A stretch of DNA of 41,149 bases, taken from the NCBI GenBank assembly GCA_045580485.1, contig JAZNNW010000130.1, forward strand, positions 1-41,149. The letters run 5' to 3'. The DNA comes from Avoscillospira sp045580485 (lineage in GTDB: Bacteria; Bacillota; Clostridia; Oscillospirales; Oscillospiraceae). Made by a program: the position numbers and the translations under genes. This document shows positions 32,052 to 40,380 of this stretch, piece by piece. Position 1 is the stretch's first letter. Each line of letters starts with the position of its first letter. The notes under the pieces were generated by a model. The model did not search any database and had not been told where the DNA came from. It saw only the letters and a list, made by a program, of their open reading frames with translations.

Positions 32052-33050
32052 TTATTCTGGGAGCAGAATGTCCTGCTGCACCGGCACATGGAAGCGGCTG
32101 CGGAAGGTATCCAAGTCCTTGCTCTGACCCAAAAGCCACATGGTTTTGGTCAAAACTGCCTCCAAGGTCATATCGTAGGCCTCCAGAACGCCGTGACGGG
32201 TCTTGATGACATGACCCACCTGATAGACTCCCAGATCGCTGCCCTCGTAGGTCACCTGGGTGGTCATGATGACGGGCTTTCCGGCATCGGTCCAGAGCTT
32301 TACGGCACGGATGAAGTCCTGATCGGCATAGCTGGGCACACCGCCTACACCGAAACCCTCTAAAATCAAGGCATCGTACTCTGACAGCAGCAGCTCCAGC
32401 AGATGCGCACGAACCCCCGGCGTCAGCTTCAGAACGAACACATTGGGATTCAGCTTCAGACAGAACTGTACCTGCAGCTCTGCGGGGCGGGGAAGGATGG
32501 GATAGACATTGCCATCCCGGATGATGGCGGCTTCAGGGTAGCCGATGCTGGCAAAAGCATGGTAGCTCTTGGTTCGCATTTTTCTGGCACGGGTGCCGAG
32601 GATCGCCTGCCCGTCAAAGACCACCGTGACACCCCAGGCAGAATCCGAGGCGGCAAAACGGAAGGCATCCAGCAGATTGCGCCGGGCATCGGTTTCCCGG
32701 CTGCCGATGGACTGCTGGGCGCCGGTGAGGACGATGGGCTTGGGGCTGTTTTGAATGAGATAGCTGAGGGCACTGGCTGTATAGGCCATGGTATCGGTGC
32801 CGTGAGTGACAACAAACCCATCAAATTCATCATAATGCTCCCGGATGGCTTCTGCGATCTGCAGCCAGTGGGAGGGGGTCAGATTGGTACTGTCCAGATT
32901 GAACAGCTGCAGGGCTTCTACGGCACAGATGGCACCAAGCTCCGGGATCTGCTCCAGCAGATCCTGAGAGGTCAGCTGGGGGGCAAGACCTTCTTCGGTT
33001 TTAGCGGTGGCAATGGTACCGCCGGTGGCAAGGAGCAAAATAGATTTCAT
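32052..33050 (-). CDS. ansA: type I L-asparaginase
   Basis: A 332-residue asparaginase. The first catalytic Thr motif is LATGGTIATAKTEEG (residues 6-20), the second VVTHGTDTMAYTASAL. It hydrolyses asparagine to aspartate and ammonia. No signal peptide is present, so this is the cytoplasmic type I form. I start at ATG 33050 (MKSILLL), with GGAGGG 7 bases upstream; the open frame to 33092 adds an unconserved tail. It appears monocistronic and is read toward the tRNA pair. Confidence 0.92.
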   Translation of the reverse strand: MKSILLLATGGTIATAKTEEGLAPQLTSQDLLEQIPELGAICAVEALQLFNLDSTNLTPSHWLQIAEAIREHYDEFDGFVVTHGTDTMAYTASALSYLIQNSPKPIVLTGAQQSIGSRETDARRNLLDAFRFAASDSAWGVTVVFDGQAILGTRARKMRTKSYHAFASIGYPEAAIIRDGNVYPILPRPAELQVQFCLKLNPNVFVLKLTPGVRAHLLELLLSEYDALILEGFGVGGVPSYADQDFIRAVKLWTDAGKPVIMTTQVTYEGSDLGVYQVGHVIKTRHGVLEAYDMTLEAVLTKTMWLLGQSKDLDTFRSRFHVPVQQDILLPE

Positions 33051-33379
33051 AATAGAACCCTCCGGGTCATACAAAAAATGTGAGTTTATCACATCTTATC
33101 ATATCCAGGAAAAAAGAATCAATAAGGAAACAGCCTCGCCATCGCAATCGGGGAACGGAAACTGCAAAAATTTCTCAAAATTTGGTCAGAATCACAGAGA
33201 AAATTTGGCGCAATTCCCGTGGATTTTCACAAAATATCAAATTGCGTTCGATTTGTAGTTGTATCTCAGACGATTTTTTAGTAAAATATTCATGTCTCAT
33301 AAGGAGTAATCTGGTGGGAGTATTTCCGCCGGTTGCTAAATTACATTATGTGCACAAAAATTTTTAGGAGGAAAAAACT
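33051..33379. other. intergenic region between ansA and the BMP transporter operon
   Basis: A 329-base divergent control region. No ORF or RNA gene is convincing. It holds the ansA upstream side (AT-rich, no clear consensus promoter), a CGCAATT/AATTGCG inverted pair near 33211-33241, a probable transporter promoter at 33259-33287, and a leader with a 7-base hairpin (33311-33332, with G-T pairs) before the AGGAGG site. Confidence 0.6.
33259..33287 (+). promoter_or_regulatory. putative promoter of the BMP ABC operon
   Basis: TTGTAT (33259-33264), 17 bases, TAAAAT (33282-33287). It would give a leader of about 85 bases before the ATG at 33380. Confidence 0.5.
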
Positions 33380-34654
33380 ATGAAGAAACTGCTTGCTCTG
33401 CTGCTGGCTCTTCTGATGGTCTTCTCCCTGGTCGCCTGCGGCGCCGAGAAGGTCGAGGAAGAAGCTCCCGTGGAAGAAGCCCCCGTCGAAGAAGCTCCCG
33501 TTGAGGAAGCTCCCGTCGAGGAAGAACCCGCCCCCGAGGCTCCCGAAGTCAAGATCGGCGCCATTCTCGTCCATGACGAGAACTCCGGCTACGATATGGC
33601 TCACATCGAGGGTCTGAACACTGCTGCTGCCGCTCTGGGTCTGGATCCCACTGCCATCAGCTACAAGTACAACATCCCCGAAGATGAAAGCTGCTATGAC
33701 GCCGCTGCCGAACTGGCTGATGACGGCTGCACCATCATCTTCTCCGACTCCTACGGCCATCAGACCTACATGCAGCAGGCTGCCGAGGAGTTCCCCGAAG
33801 TCACCTTCGTTGCCTGCACCGGCGACATGGCTGCCGGTTCCGGCCTGGCCAACCTGAAGAACATCTTCCCCTTCACCTATGAGTCCCGCTATGTCTCCGG
33901 TATCGTTGCCGGTATGAAGCTGAAGGCTCTCATGGACGAAGGCCTGGTCACCGATCCCTATGTGGGCTATGTCGGTGCATTCCCCTATGCAGAAGTGGTC
34001 TCCGGCTACACTGCATTCTTCCTGGGCATCCAGAGCATCGTTCCCGAAGCTCACATGGATGTGCAGTACACCAACTCCTGGTATGATCCCGTTGCCGAAA
34101 ACGAAGCTGCCATCGCTCTGATGGGCCGCGGCTGCGCCATCATCGGTCAGCACGCTGACTCCACCGGCGCTCCCTCTGCCGTTCAGGCTGAGTGGGAGAA
34201 GGGTTCCCAGGTCTACTCCGTCGGCTACAACATCGACATGCTGGCCGTCGCTCCCGATGCAGCTCTGACTTCCGCTCAGAATGTCTGGTCCGTCCTGTAC
34301 CAGGCCACTCTGGAGAAGTTCATCGCCGGTGAGGAAGTCCCCACCGACTTCGCCTGCGGCGTTGCTATGGGCGCACAGCAGATCTCTGCTCTCGGCCCCA
34401 ATGTTGCTGAAGGCACCCAGGAAGCTGTTGACGCCGCTTGGGCAGCCATCGCTGATGGCAGCCTGAAGGTCTTTGACACCTCCAAGTTCACTGTCGGCGG
34501 CGAAGCTGTGACCACCGCTTTCGCTCTGGATACCGACGGCGACTGGGTCAACGATACTGCTGAAGCCATTATGGACGGCGCATTCGTGGAATCCTTCCAT
34601 CGTTCCGCTCCTTACTTCGGTCTGCGTATCGACGGCATCACCGAACTGAACTGA
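33380..34654 (+). CDS. BMP-family ABC transporter substrate-binding lipoprotein
   Basis: A 424-residue lipoprotein. The signal peptide MKKLLALLLALLMVFSLVAC ends in a lipobox with Cys20 as lipidation site. An acidic Pro-rich linker (residues 26-56) contains four EEAPV repeats. The basic membrane protein (BMP/PnrA-like) domain follows, with VKIGAILVHDENSGYD, IIFSDSYGHQTYMQQAAEEFP and YVSGIVAGMKLKAL. BMP proteins bind nucleosides or related ligands at the membrane for an ABC importer. AGGAGG precedes the ATG. Strong use of CCC, TCC, GCT and ATC codons suggests high expression. A hairpin after the gene probably sets its level above the downstream subunits. Confidence 0.93.
   Translation: MKKLLALLLALLMVFSLVACGAEKVEEEAPVEEAPVEEAPVEEAPVEEEPAPEAPEVKIGAILVHDENSGYDMAHIEGLNTAAAALGLDPTAISYKYNIPEDESCYDAAAELADDGCTIIFSDSYGHQTYMQQAAEEFPEVTFVACTGDMAAGSGLANLKNIFPFTYESRYVSGIVAGMKLKALMDEGLVTDPYVGYVGAFPYAEVVSGYTAFFLGIQSIVPEAHMDVQYTNSWYDPVAENEAAIALMGRGCAIIGQHADSTGAPSAVQAEWEKGSQVYSVGYNIDMLAVAPDAALTSAQNVWSVLYQATLEKFIAGEEVPTDFACGVAMGAQQISALGPNVAEGTQEAVDAAWAAIADGSLKVFDTSKFTVGGEAVTTAFALDTDGDWVNDTAEAIMDGAFVESFHRSAPYFGLRIDGITELN
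33458..33517 (+). repeat. 15-base in-frame repeats encoding EEAPV linker
   Basis: Four tandem, nearly identical 15-base units (GAAGAAGCTCCCGTG and variants) inside the binding-protein gene, encoding a flexible acidic spacer between the lipid anchor and the ligand-binding domain. Confidence 0.85.
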
Positions 34655-34673
34655 TTTAACTCAACAACCCAGC

Positions 34674-34700
34674 AATGGGGGGCATTTTGCCCCCCATTTT
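34674..34700 (+). terminator. intra-operon hairpin (partial terminator or mRNA stabiliser)
   Basis: AATGGGGGGCA and TGCCCCCCATT with a small T loop and a TTTT tail, between the binding-protein and ATPase genes. The short T run suggests partial readthrough, leaving extra transcripts of the binding protein. Confidence 0.75.
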
Positions 34701-34760
34701 GGGATTTACCGTCCATTATAACAACCCCGGCCCCACACAGATGGGAGTTCTGGAGAAAGG

Positions 34761-36317
34761 GTGATTTTCTTGGCGATTGAGAACGCTGTCCAAATGAGGG
34801 GCGTAACCAAAACCTTTGGTTCCACCGTGGCCAATAATGCCGTGGACCTGGACATCCGACGCGGCGAGATTTTGTCTCTGCTGGGCGAAAACGGCAGCGG
34901 CAAGACCACATTGATGAACATGCTTTCCGGCATCTATTTCCCCGATCAGGGTGAGATTTTTGTCAACGGCAAGCCTGTGACCATTCGCTCCCCGAAAGAC
35001 GCCTTTGATTTGGGCATCGGCATGATTCACCAGCATTTCAAGCTGGTGGATGTTCTGACTGCCACGGAGAACATCCTTTTGGGTCTCCAGGAAAAGGGCG
35101 CACTGAACCTCAAGGCTGCTGCGGAAAAGATCAGTGAGATCTGCGACAAATACGGCTTTGTGGTAGACCCCAATAAGAAAATTTACGATATGTCCGTTTC
35201 GGAAAAGCAGACCGTGGAGATCGTCAAGGTCCTTTACCGGGGTGCAAATATTCTGATTCTGGATGAACCCACCGCTGTGCTGACACCCCAGGAGACCAGA
35301 AAACTCTTTGATGTCATGCGGAATATGAAGGAAGATGGCAAGTCCATCATCATCATTACCCATAAGCTCCATGAAGTCATGGAGATCTCCGACCGGGTGG
35401 CAGTTTTGCGGAAGGGCGAGTATGTGGGCGATGTGCCCACCTCCGAGACTGATCCTCAGAAGCTCACCGATATGATGGTGGGTCGTGCCGTCACCCTGAA
35501 TATTGACCGTCCCATGCCGGTGAATGTGACCAAGCGGCTGGAGGTCAACAATCTGACGGTCAAGAATGTCTACGGACTCAAGGCACTGGACAATGTTTCC
35601 TTTGTTGCCAACGGCGGTGAGATTCTGGGCATTGCCGGTATTTCCGGCTGCGGTCAGAAGGAACTGCTGGAGGCCATTGCCGGTCTTCACGGTGCCGAAA
35701 GCGGCAGCTCCGTCCGCTACTATCCCGATGAGACCAGCAATTCCACAGAGCTCATGGGCATGAACCCCATGGAGATCAAGAAGGCCGGTGTCAGCTTCGC
35801 CTTTGTGCCGGAGGATCGTCTGGGCATGGGTCTGGTGGGTTCCATGGGCATGACGGGCAACATGATGCTCCGCTCCTATCGAAACGGCAAGTCCATCTTC
35901 ACCGATCGGAAGAACCCCAAAAAGCTGGCGGAAAGCATCATCGAGCAGCTGGAAGTGGTCACCCCCGGTGTCAACACCCCTGTCCGCCGCCTGTCCGGCG
36001 GTAATGTCCAGAAGGTCCTGGTGGGTCGTGAAATTGCGGCTTCTCCCAAGGTGCTGATGACGGCCTATGCCGTCCGCGGTCTGGATATCAACACTTCTTA
36101 TACCATCTACAATCTGCTGACCGAGCAGAAAATGAAGGGCGTTGCCGTCGTCTATGTGGGCGAAGACCTGGATGTGCTGCTGGAGCTGTGTGACCGGATT
36201 TTGGTCCTCTGCGGCGGCAAGGTCAACGGTATTCTGGATGCCCGTACCACCACCAAGGAAGAGGTCGGTCTGCTGATGACCAATCTGCAGGAAAGCGGAA
36301 AGGAGGCTGCGGAATGA
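34761..36317 (+). CDS. BMP-type ABC transporter ATP-binding protein (two ATPase domains)
   Basis: A 518-residue protein with two fused ATPase domains. Domain 1 has Walker A GENGSGKTT, signature MSVSEKQTVEI and Walker B ILILDEPTAVL. Domain 2 has a degenerate Walker A region (GISGCGQKELLEAI), an intact signature LSGGNVQKVLVGREI and a very degenerate Walker B (KVLMTAYAVRGLD). This asymmetry is usual in sugar/nucleoside importers, though YAV in place of the common QPT is unusual. It energises the permease pair downstream. The start is GTG 34761 (GGAG 5 bases before) or TTG 34770 (AAAGGGTGAT before); I cannot decide between them. The stop overlaps the first permease by 4 bases. Confidence 0.92.
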   Translation: MIFLAIENAVQMRGVTKTFGSTVANNAVDLDIRRGEILSLLGENGSGKTTLMNMLSGIYFPDQGEIFVNGKPVTIRSPKDAFDLGIGMIHQHFKLVDVLTATENILLGLQEKGALNLKAAAEKISEICDKYGFVVDPNKKIYDMSVSEKQTVEIVKVLYRGANILILDEPTAVLTPQETRKLFDVMRNMKEDGKSIIIITHKLHEVMEISDRVAVLRKGEYVGDVPTSETDPQKLTDMMVGRAVTLNIDRPMPVNVTKRLEVNNLTVKNVYGLKALDNVSFVANGGEILGIAGISGCGQKELLEAIAGLHGAESGSSVRYYPDETSNSTELMGMNPMEIKKAGVSFAFVPEDRLGMGLVGSMGMTGNMMLRSYRNGKSIFTDRKNPKKLAESIIEQLEVVTPGVNTPVRRLSGGNVQKVLVGREIAASPKVLMTAYAVRGLDINTSYTIYNLLTEQKMKGVAVVYVGEDLDVLLELCDRILVLCGGKVNGILDARTTTKEEVGLLMTNLQESGKEAAE

Positions 36318-37432
36318 GCCGTATCAAAAGCCATCATGAACCCTTGATCCGCCTTGCGAAGCGGGATGGCATTGCCACATGGAAAAGCATTGGAATCCGT
36401 GTTGCTGCCGTTCTCATCGCCCTTGTGCTCAGCGGCTTGTTTATCTATTCCGTCACCGGTCTGAACCCCGTGAAGGTCTATGTGGCCATGTTTGACGGCG
36501 CACTGGGCAGTAAGCGTAAGATCTGGTTCACCATCCGTGATACCATGATGATGCTGTGTATCAGTATCGGTCTGGCGCCTGCCTTCAAAATGAAGTTCTG
36601 GAACATCGGTGCCGAAGGTCAGATCCTGGTGGGCGGTGTTGCAACCGCCGGTCTGATGATCTATCTGGGCAAGGCAGGTTCCACCCTGCCCACGGCTGTG
36701 ATGCTGCTGATCATGGCTGCTGCCAGCCTTGTGGCAGGCGCTGTCTGGGGCATCATCCCTGCCGTGTTCAAGTCCCGCTGGGGCACCAACGAGACCCTGT
36801 TCACCCTGATGATGAACTATGTGGCCATCCAGATCACATCCTACTGTGTGGCCCTGTGGGAAAATCCCTTCGGCTCCAACACTGTGGGCGTTATCAACCA
36901 GAAAACCAAGCTGGGCTGGTTCCCGGAGATCTTCGGAACCACCTTTACCTTGAATGTTGTCATTGTTCTGGCATTGACTGTGGGCATGTTCCTGTATCTG
37001 AAGTACTCCAAGCAGGGCTATGAGATCTCTGTTTTGGGTGAAAGCGAACGGACCGCCCGGTATGCCGGCATCAAGCCTGCAAAGGTCTTTATCCGCACCA
37101 TGGCCATTTCCGGTGCCATCTGCGGTCTGGCCGGTTTCATCGCCGTTGCCGGTGCATCCCACACCATCTCCACCTCCACTGCCGGCGGTCAGGGCTTCAC
37201 GGCTATCATCGTGGCATGGCTTGCAAAGTTCAATACCTTTGTCATGCTGCTGATCTCCTTCCTGCTGGTGTTCCTGGAAAAGGGTGCCATCCAGATCGCA
37301 ACGGATTTCCAGCTGAACGACTTTGCTTCTCAGGTCATCACCGGCATTATCCTGTTCTGCATCATTGCAAGTGAGTTCTTCATCAACTACCGCGTGATCA
37401 TCCGCAAGAAGAAAGGGGCTGACAGCAAATGA
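36314..37432 (+). CDS. BMP-type ABC transporter permease 1
   Basis: A 372-residue membrane protein with about nine to ten hydrophobic segments. FWNIGAEGQILVGGVATAG, GTNETLFTLMMNYVAIQI and FIAVAGASHTISTSTAGGQG are typical of the larger permease in nucleoside/simple-sugar importers of the BMP group (NupP-like). It overlaps the genes on both sides by 4 bases, so it is translationally coupled. It pairs with permease 2 to form the channel. Confidence 0.92.
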   Translation: MSRIKSHHEPLIRLAKRDGIATWKSIGIRVAAVLIALVLSGLFIYSVTGLNPVKVYVAMFDGALGSKRKIWFTIRDTMMMLCISIGLAPAFKMKFWNIGAEGQILVGGVATAGLMIYLGKAGSTLPTAVMLLIMAAASLVAGAVWGIIPAVFKSRWGTNETLFTLMMNYVAIQITSYCVALWENPFGSNTVGVINQKTKLGWFPEIFGTTFTLNVVIVLALTVGMFLYLKYSKQGYEISVLGESERTARYAGIKPAKVFIRTMAISGAICGLAGFIAVAGASHTISTSTAGGQGFTAIIVAWLAKFNTFVMLLISFLLVFLEKGAIQIATDFQLNDFASQVITGIILFCIIASEFFINYRVIIRKKKGADSK

Positions 37433-38466
37433 TCAATCTGTTCATGTCTGCCATCGTTTTTGGCACCGTCATCCTCTTCGGCGCTCTGGGTGAGATCATC
37501 ACGGAGAAATCCGGCAATCTGAACCTGGGCGTGCCCGGCGTCATGTATCTGGGCGGCATTGCCGGTCTGGCTGTGGCCTTTGCTTATGAAAATGCTGCCG
37601 CCAACCCCATTCCCATTGTGGCATTGCTGCTGAGCTTTATTGCGGCATTCCTGGCAGCGGCTCTGGGCGGTCTCATTTACAGCTTTTTGACTATCACCCT
37701 CCGTGCCAATCAGAATGTCACCGGCTTGACCCTGACCATCTTCGGCAGCGGTGTCGCCAACTTCTTCGGCGGTGCTCTGAATACCATGGCAGGCGGCGTG
37801 GGTCAGATCTCCGTGGCTGTGGCCTCCGGTGCCTACCGCAGACCGATTTTTGGTGCCCTCAGCAAGGGCGGCTGGTTCGGTCAGATCTTCCTGAGCCATG
37901 GCTTCATGGTCTATTTTGCCATCATTCTGGCAGTTCTGGTCCATTTCTTCTTCACCAAGACCAGAAAGGGTCTGAACCTCCGTGCTGTGGGCGAAAATCC
38001 TGCCACTGCCGATGCTGCCGGTATCAATGTCACGGTTTATAAGTATCTGGCTACCTGCATCGGTGCCGGTATCTCCGGTCTGGGCGGTCTGTACTACACC
38101 ATGGACTACATCAAGGGCACCTGGGCCAGTGAAGGCACCATCGAAGCTCTGGGCTGGCTGGCTGTGGCTCTGGTCATCTTCGCCACCTGGAAGAGCCTCA
38201 ATGCCATCTGGGGCGCATACCTCTTCGGCTTCCTGTCCTGGCTGTATATGTATGTTTCCAAGATCCGGGAACTGCTCATTGAATGGCTGGGTCTGGCAGA
38301 AGATGCCCTGCCTCTGCTGAAGCTCAACAGAAGTTCTCAGGAACTGTTCAATATGCTGCCTTATATCGCCACCATTCTGGTGCTGATCTTTGTCAGTATG
38401 CGAAAGAAGCGGGAAAATCAGCCCCCTGCTCATCTGGGACTGCCCTACTTCCGGGAAGAAAGATAA
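37429..38466 (+). CDS. BMP-type ABC transporter permease 2
   Basis: A 345-residue membrane protein. ITEKSGNLNLGVPGVMYLGG, RANQNVTGLTLTIFGSG and LNLRAVGENPATADAAGINV are typical of the second permease of BMP-type importers (NupQ-like). It starts in the stop of permease 1 and ends the four-gene operon; a strong hairpin follows. Substrate assignment for the whole system (nucleosides likeliest, simple sugars possible) comes from family knowledge, not residues seen here. Confidence 0.92.
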   Translation: MINLFMSAIVFGTVILFGALGEIITEKSGNLNLGVPGVMYLGGIAGLAVAFAYENAAANPIPIVALLLSFIAAFLAAALGGLIYSFLTITLRANQNVTGLTLTIFGSGVANFFGGALNTMAGGVGQISVAVASGAYRRPIFGALSKGGWFGQIFLSHGFMVYFAIILAVLVHFFFTKTRKGLNLRAVGENPATADAAGINVTVYKYLATCIGAGISGLGGLYYTMDYIKGTWASEGTIEALGWLAVALVIFATWKSLNAIWGAYLFGFLSWLYMYVSKIRELLIEWLGLAEDALPLLKLNRSSQELFNMLPYIATILVLIFVSMRKKRENQPPAHLGLPYFREER

Positions 38467-38507
38467 AATCAACAACAGCCTCTCCATTGGAGAGGCTGTT
38501 GTTGATT
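38467..38507 (+). terminator. terminator of the BMP ABC operon
   Basis: AATCAACAACAGCCTCTCC and GGAGAGGCTGTTGTTGATT form a 19-base perfect stem with loop ATT. The right arm contains the -35 box of the next promoter. Confidence 0.8.
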
Positions 38508-38530
38508 CATGAAGCAAAAACCGCTATAAT
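38502..38530 (+). promoter_or_regulatory. promoter of the FGGY kinase gene
   Basis: TTGATT (38502-38507), 17 bases, perfect TATAAT (38525-38530), 24 bases before the ATG, with AAAGGAGG as ribosome site. Its -35 lies inside the upstream terminator stem. Confidence 0.75.
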
Positions 38531-38554
38531 ATAGAAAACAAAGGAGGCGGTTTC

Positions 38555-40048
38555 ATGCAGTATCTTCTGGCTCACGATCTGGGCACATCCGGCGATAAGG
38601 CCACCTTGTTCTCTGTGGAGGGCAAGCTCATTGCCAGTGTGGTGGAGGGGTATCCCTGTAACTATTCCAATGGTAACTGGGCGGAGCAGAACCCGGAGGA
38701 CTGGTATGCCGCTGTCTGTAAGTCTACGAAAAAACTGATTGAAAAGATTGACCCTGCCGATATTTTGGGTGTCAGCTTCTCCGGTCACATGATGGGCTCT
38801 GTTTTGTTGGATCAGAAGGGAGAATTGCTCCGTTCTGCCATCATCTGGGCAGACCAGAGAGCCACAAAACAGATGAAGCAGATATCCGAATCTGTAGGAG
38901 ATGTCCGATTTTATGCCATCACCGGCAATCGGAACAATCCTACCAATTCCATCTGCAAGATCATGTGGTCTCTGGAGCATGACGGTGTGGCCGGGAAACT
39001 GGGGAAATCTGTCAATTGCAAGGACTATATCATCTATCGGCTGACGGGACATTTGGGCACCGATTATTCCGATGCCTCCGGCACCGGTGCCTTTGATATC
39101 AACACCTTCCAGTGGTCGGAGGAAGTGCTGGAAAGTGCCGGTGTGCCTCTTTCGGTCATGCCGGAGTGCCGAGCCTCCACGGACTTAGCCGGTAAAATCA
39201 CCGAAGAAGCAGCAAGGCTCACCGGCCTTTTACCGGGTACGCCGGTATTCTGTGGCTGCGGCGATGGCACGGCAGCCTCTGTGGGTACGGGTATTGCCGA
39301 AGTGGGGCAGGGCTATCTGAGTCTGGGCACTTCTGCCTGGATCAGCTATCTGGACGACAGTCCCTGTCTCGATGAGCAGCAGCGCACCTTCAATCTGGCC
39401 GGCATTGAGAAGAACCGGGTCTATCCCATTGGTACCATGCAGGCTGCCGGCTCTTCTTACAGCTGGATGCGTGATCAGCTGTGCCGGGCTGAAAAGCTGG
39501 ATGCAGACCGCATGGGGACGAGTATTTACCATGAGATCAACAGCCAGATCGCAGAGGTTCCGGTTGGCTCCAATGGCGTTTTGTATATGCCCTATCTGAT
39601 GGGTGAGCGAAGCCCCTGGTGGGATTCCAATATTCAGGGTGCATTCTTGGGTCTCAAGCAGGAGACCACCCACGCCCAGATGCTCCGTGCGGTCATGGAG
39701 GGTGTTTCCATGAACTTAGCCCTCATCCTTCGGGTGTTTCGGGGCAAGCGCAGCTTCGACAGCCTTCGCATCATCGGCGGCGGCGCCAAGGATATGGTAT
39801 GGCGGCAGATGCTGGCAGATGTACTGAATGTCCGCATTGAAAAGCTGAACCTGTTGGAGGAGGGCTGCTCTCTGGGTGCAGCCATGGCTGCCGGTATCGG
39901 TGCAGGCGTCTACAAGGATGCCTCTGCCATAGAAAAGTTCCTGCAGGTGGATGATGTACGGGAACCGGATGCAGAACGGGCTGCCCAGTATGCCAAGCTG
40001 ACCGACCGTCTGGTGGATGCCTATCAGAGACTGAAAGGGTTTTACTAA
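38555..40048 (+). CDS. FGGY-family carbohydrate kinase (xylulokinase-like)
   Basis: A 497-residue FGGY sugar kinase. The N-terminal ATPase motif is AHDLGTSGDKATLF, the substrate region is VSFSGHMMGSVLLD with IIWADQRA, and the catalytic base is Asp237 in GCGDGTAASVGTG. The C-terminal half has IIGGGAKDMVWRQMLADVLN and SLGAAMAAGIGAG. Xylulokinases usually read SGQMHG at residues 76-81; SGHMMG here marks a divergent subgroup, so the true substrate may be another ketose. It sits next to the BMP importer but has its own promoter. A pentose from imported nucleosides is one possible link (inference). Confidence 0.88.
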   Translation: MQYLLAHDLGTSGDKATLFSVEGKLIASVVEGYPCNYSNGNWAEQNPEDWYAAVCKSTKKLIEKIDPADILGVSFSGHMMGSVLLDQKGELLRSAIIWADQRATKQMKQISESVGDVRFYAITGNRNNPTNSICKIMWSLEHDGVAGKLGKSVNCKDYIIYRLTGHLGTDYSDASGTGAFDINTFQWSEEVLESAGVPLSVMPECRASTDLAGKITEEAARLTGLLPGTPVFCGCGDGTAASVGTGIAEVGQGYLSLGTSAWISYLDDSPCLDEQQRTFNLAGIEKNRVYPIGTMQAAGSSYSWMRDQLCRAEKLDADRMGTSIYHEINSQIAEVPVGSNGVLYMPYLMGERSPWWDSNIQGAFLGLKQETTHAQMLRAVMEGVSMNLALILRVFRGKRSFDSLRIIGGGAKDMVWRQMLADVLNVRIEKLNLLEEGCSLGAAMAAGIGAGVYKDASAIEKFLQVDDVREPDAERAAQYAKLTDRLVDAYQRLKGFY

Positions 40049-40056
40049 AAAGCAGA

Positions 40057-40121
40057 GACGACCTTTGCGGTCGTCCGAAAAATACGCACTGCCAAACAAA
40101 ATATGGCAGTGCGTATTTTTT
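40057..40121 (+). terminator. double-hairpin terminator after the FGGY kinase
   Basis: First GACGACC/GGTCGTC (40057-40075), then a 16-base perfect stem (40079-40094 with 40104-40119) ending in six T. The second hairpin is a strong intrinsic terminator and its A-rich left side would work in the other direction too. Confidence 0.88.
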
Positions 40122-40165
40122 ATCGACCAGCATCCAAAGGAGCGATGAGAAGCCGGGAGGGGGGC

Positions 40166-40380
40166 CATGGGGGGAGAGTGGCTATTTTGTGATGTAAGCC
40201 GAATCGACTATATAGGCAGAAACGATCACAAAATCCGGACAACGCCCTCCCCCCATGTGCCTTTTTCATCCAATACTTTTGTGGCATAACAAAAGTATTG
40301 GCCGCCGGAGGCTGAAATCCGCAATTGCGGATTTCATACACCTCTCAGTCAGCTTTGCTGACAGCTCCCCTCAAGGGGGC
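40166..40380. repeat. cluster of intergenic hairpin repeats
   Basis: Four inverted-repeat units in a row. A long imperfect one: CATGGGGGGAG (40166-40176) with CTCCCCCCATG (40247-40257), and inside it ATTTTGTGAT (40184-40193) with ATCACAAAAT (40225-40234). A 13-base stem CCAATACTTTTGT/ACAAAAGTATTGG (40270-40301). A perfect 22-base palindrome at 40314-40335. Finally GTCAGC-TTT-GCTGAC with CCCC-TCAA-GGGG (40348-40378). The last unit resembles a repeat common between genes in gut Clostridia (recollection, not checked). It fills the 300-base gap and runs into the next gene's 3' end. Confidence 0.75.

Noticed and set aside
33291..33350. Purine-riboswitch-like string in the BMP operon leader (TCATAA, AGTATTTCC, ATTATG pieces)
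   Set aside because: The pieces resemble parts of the purine aptamer, but the expected P1, P2 and P3 pairings cannot be formed and the core TATGG and TCTACC strings are absent.
33458..33517. Tandem repeat considered as a CRISPR or intergenic repeat
   Set aside because: The units are 15 bases, contiguous and in frame, with no spacers; they encode a lipoprotein linker.
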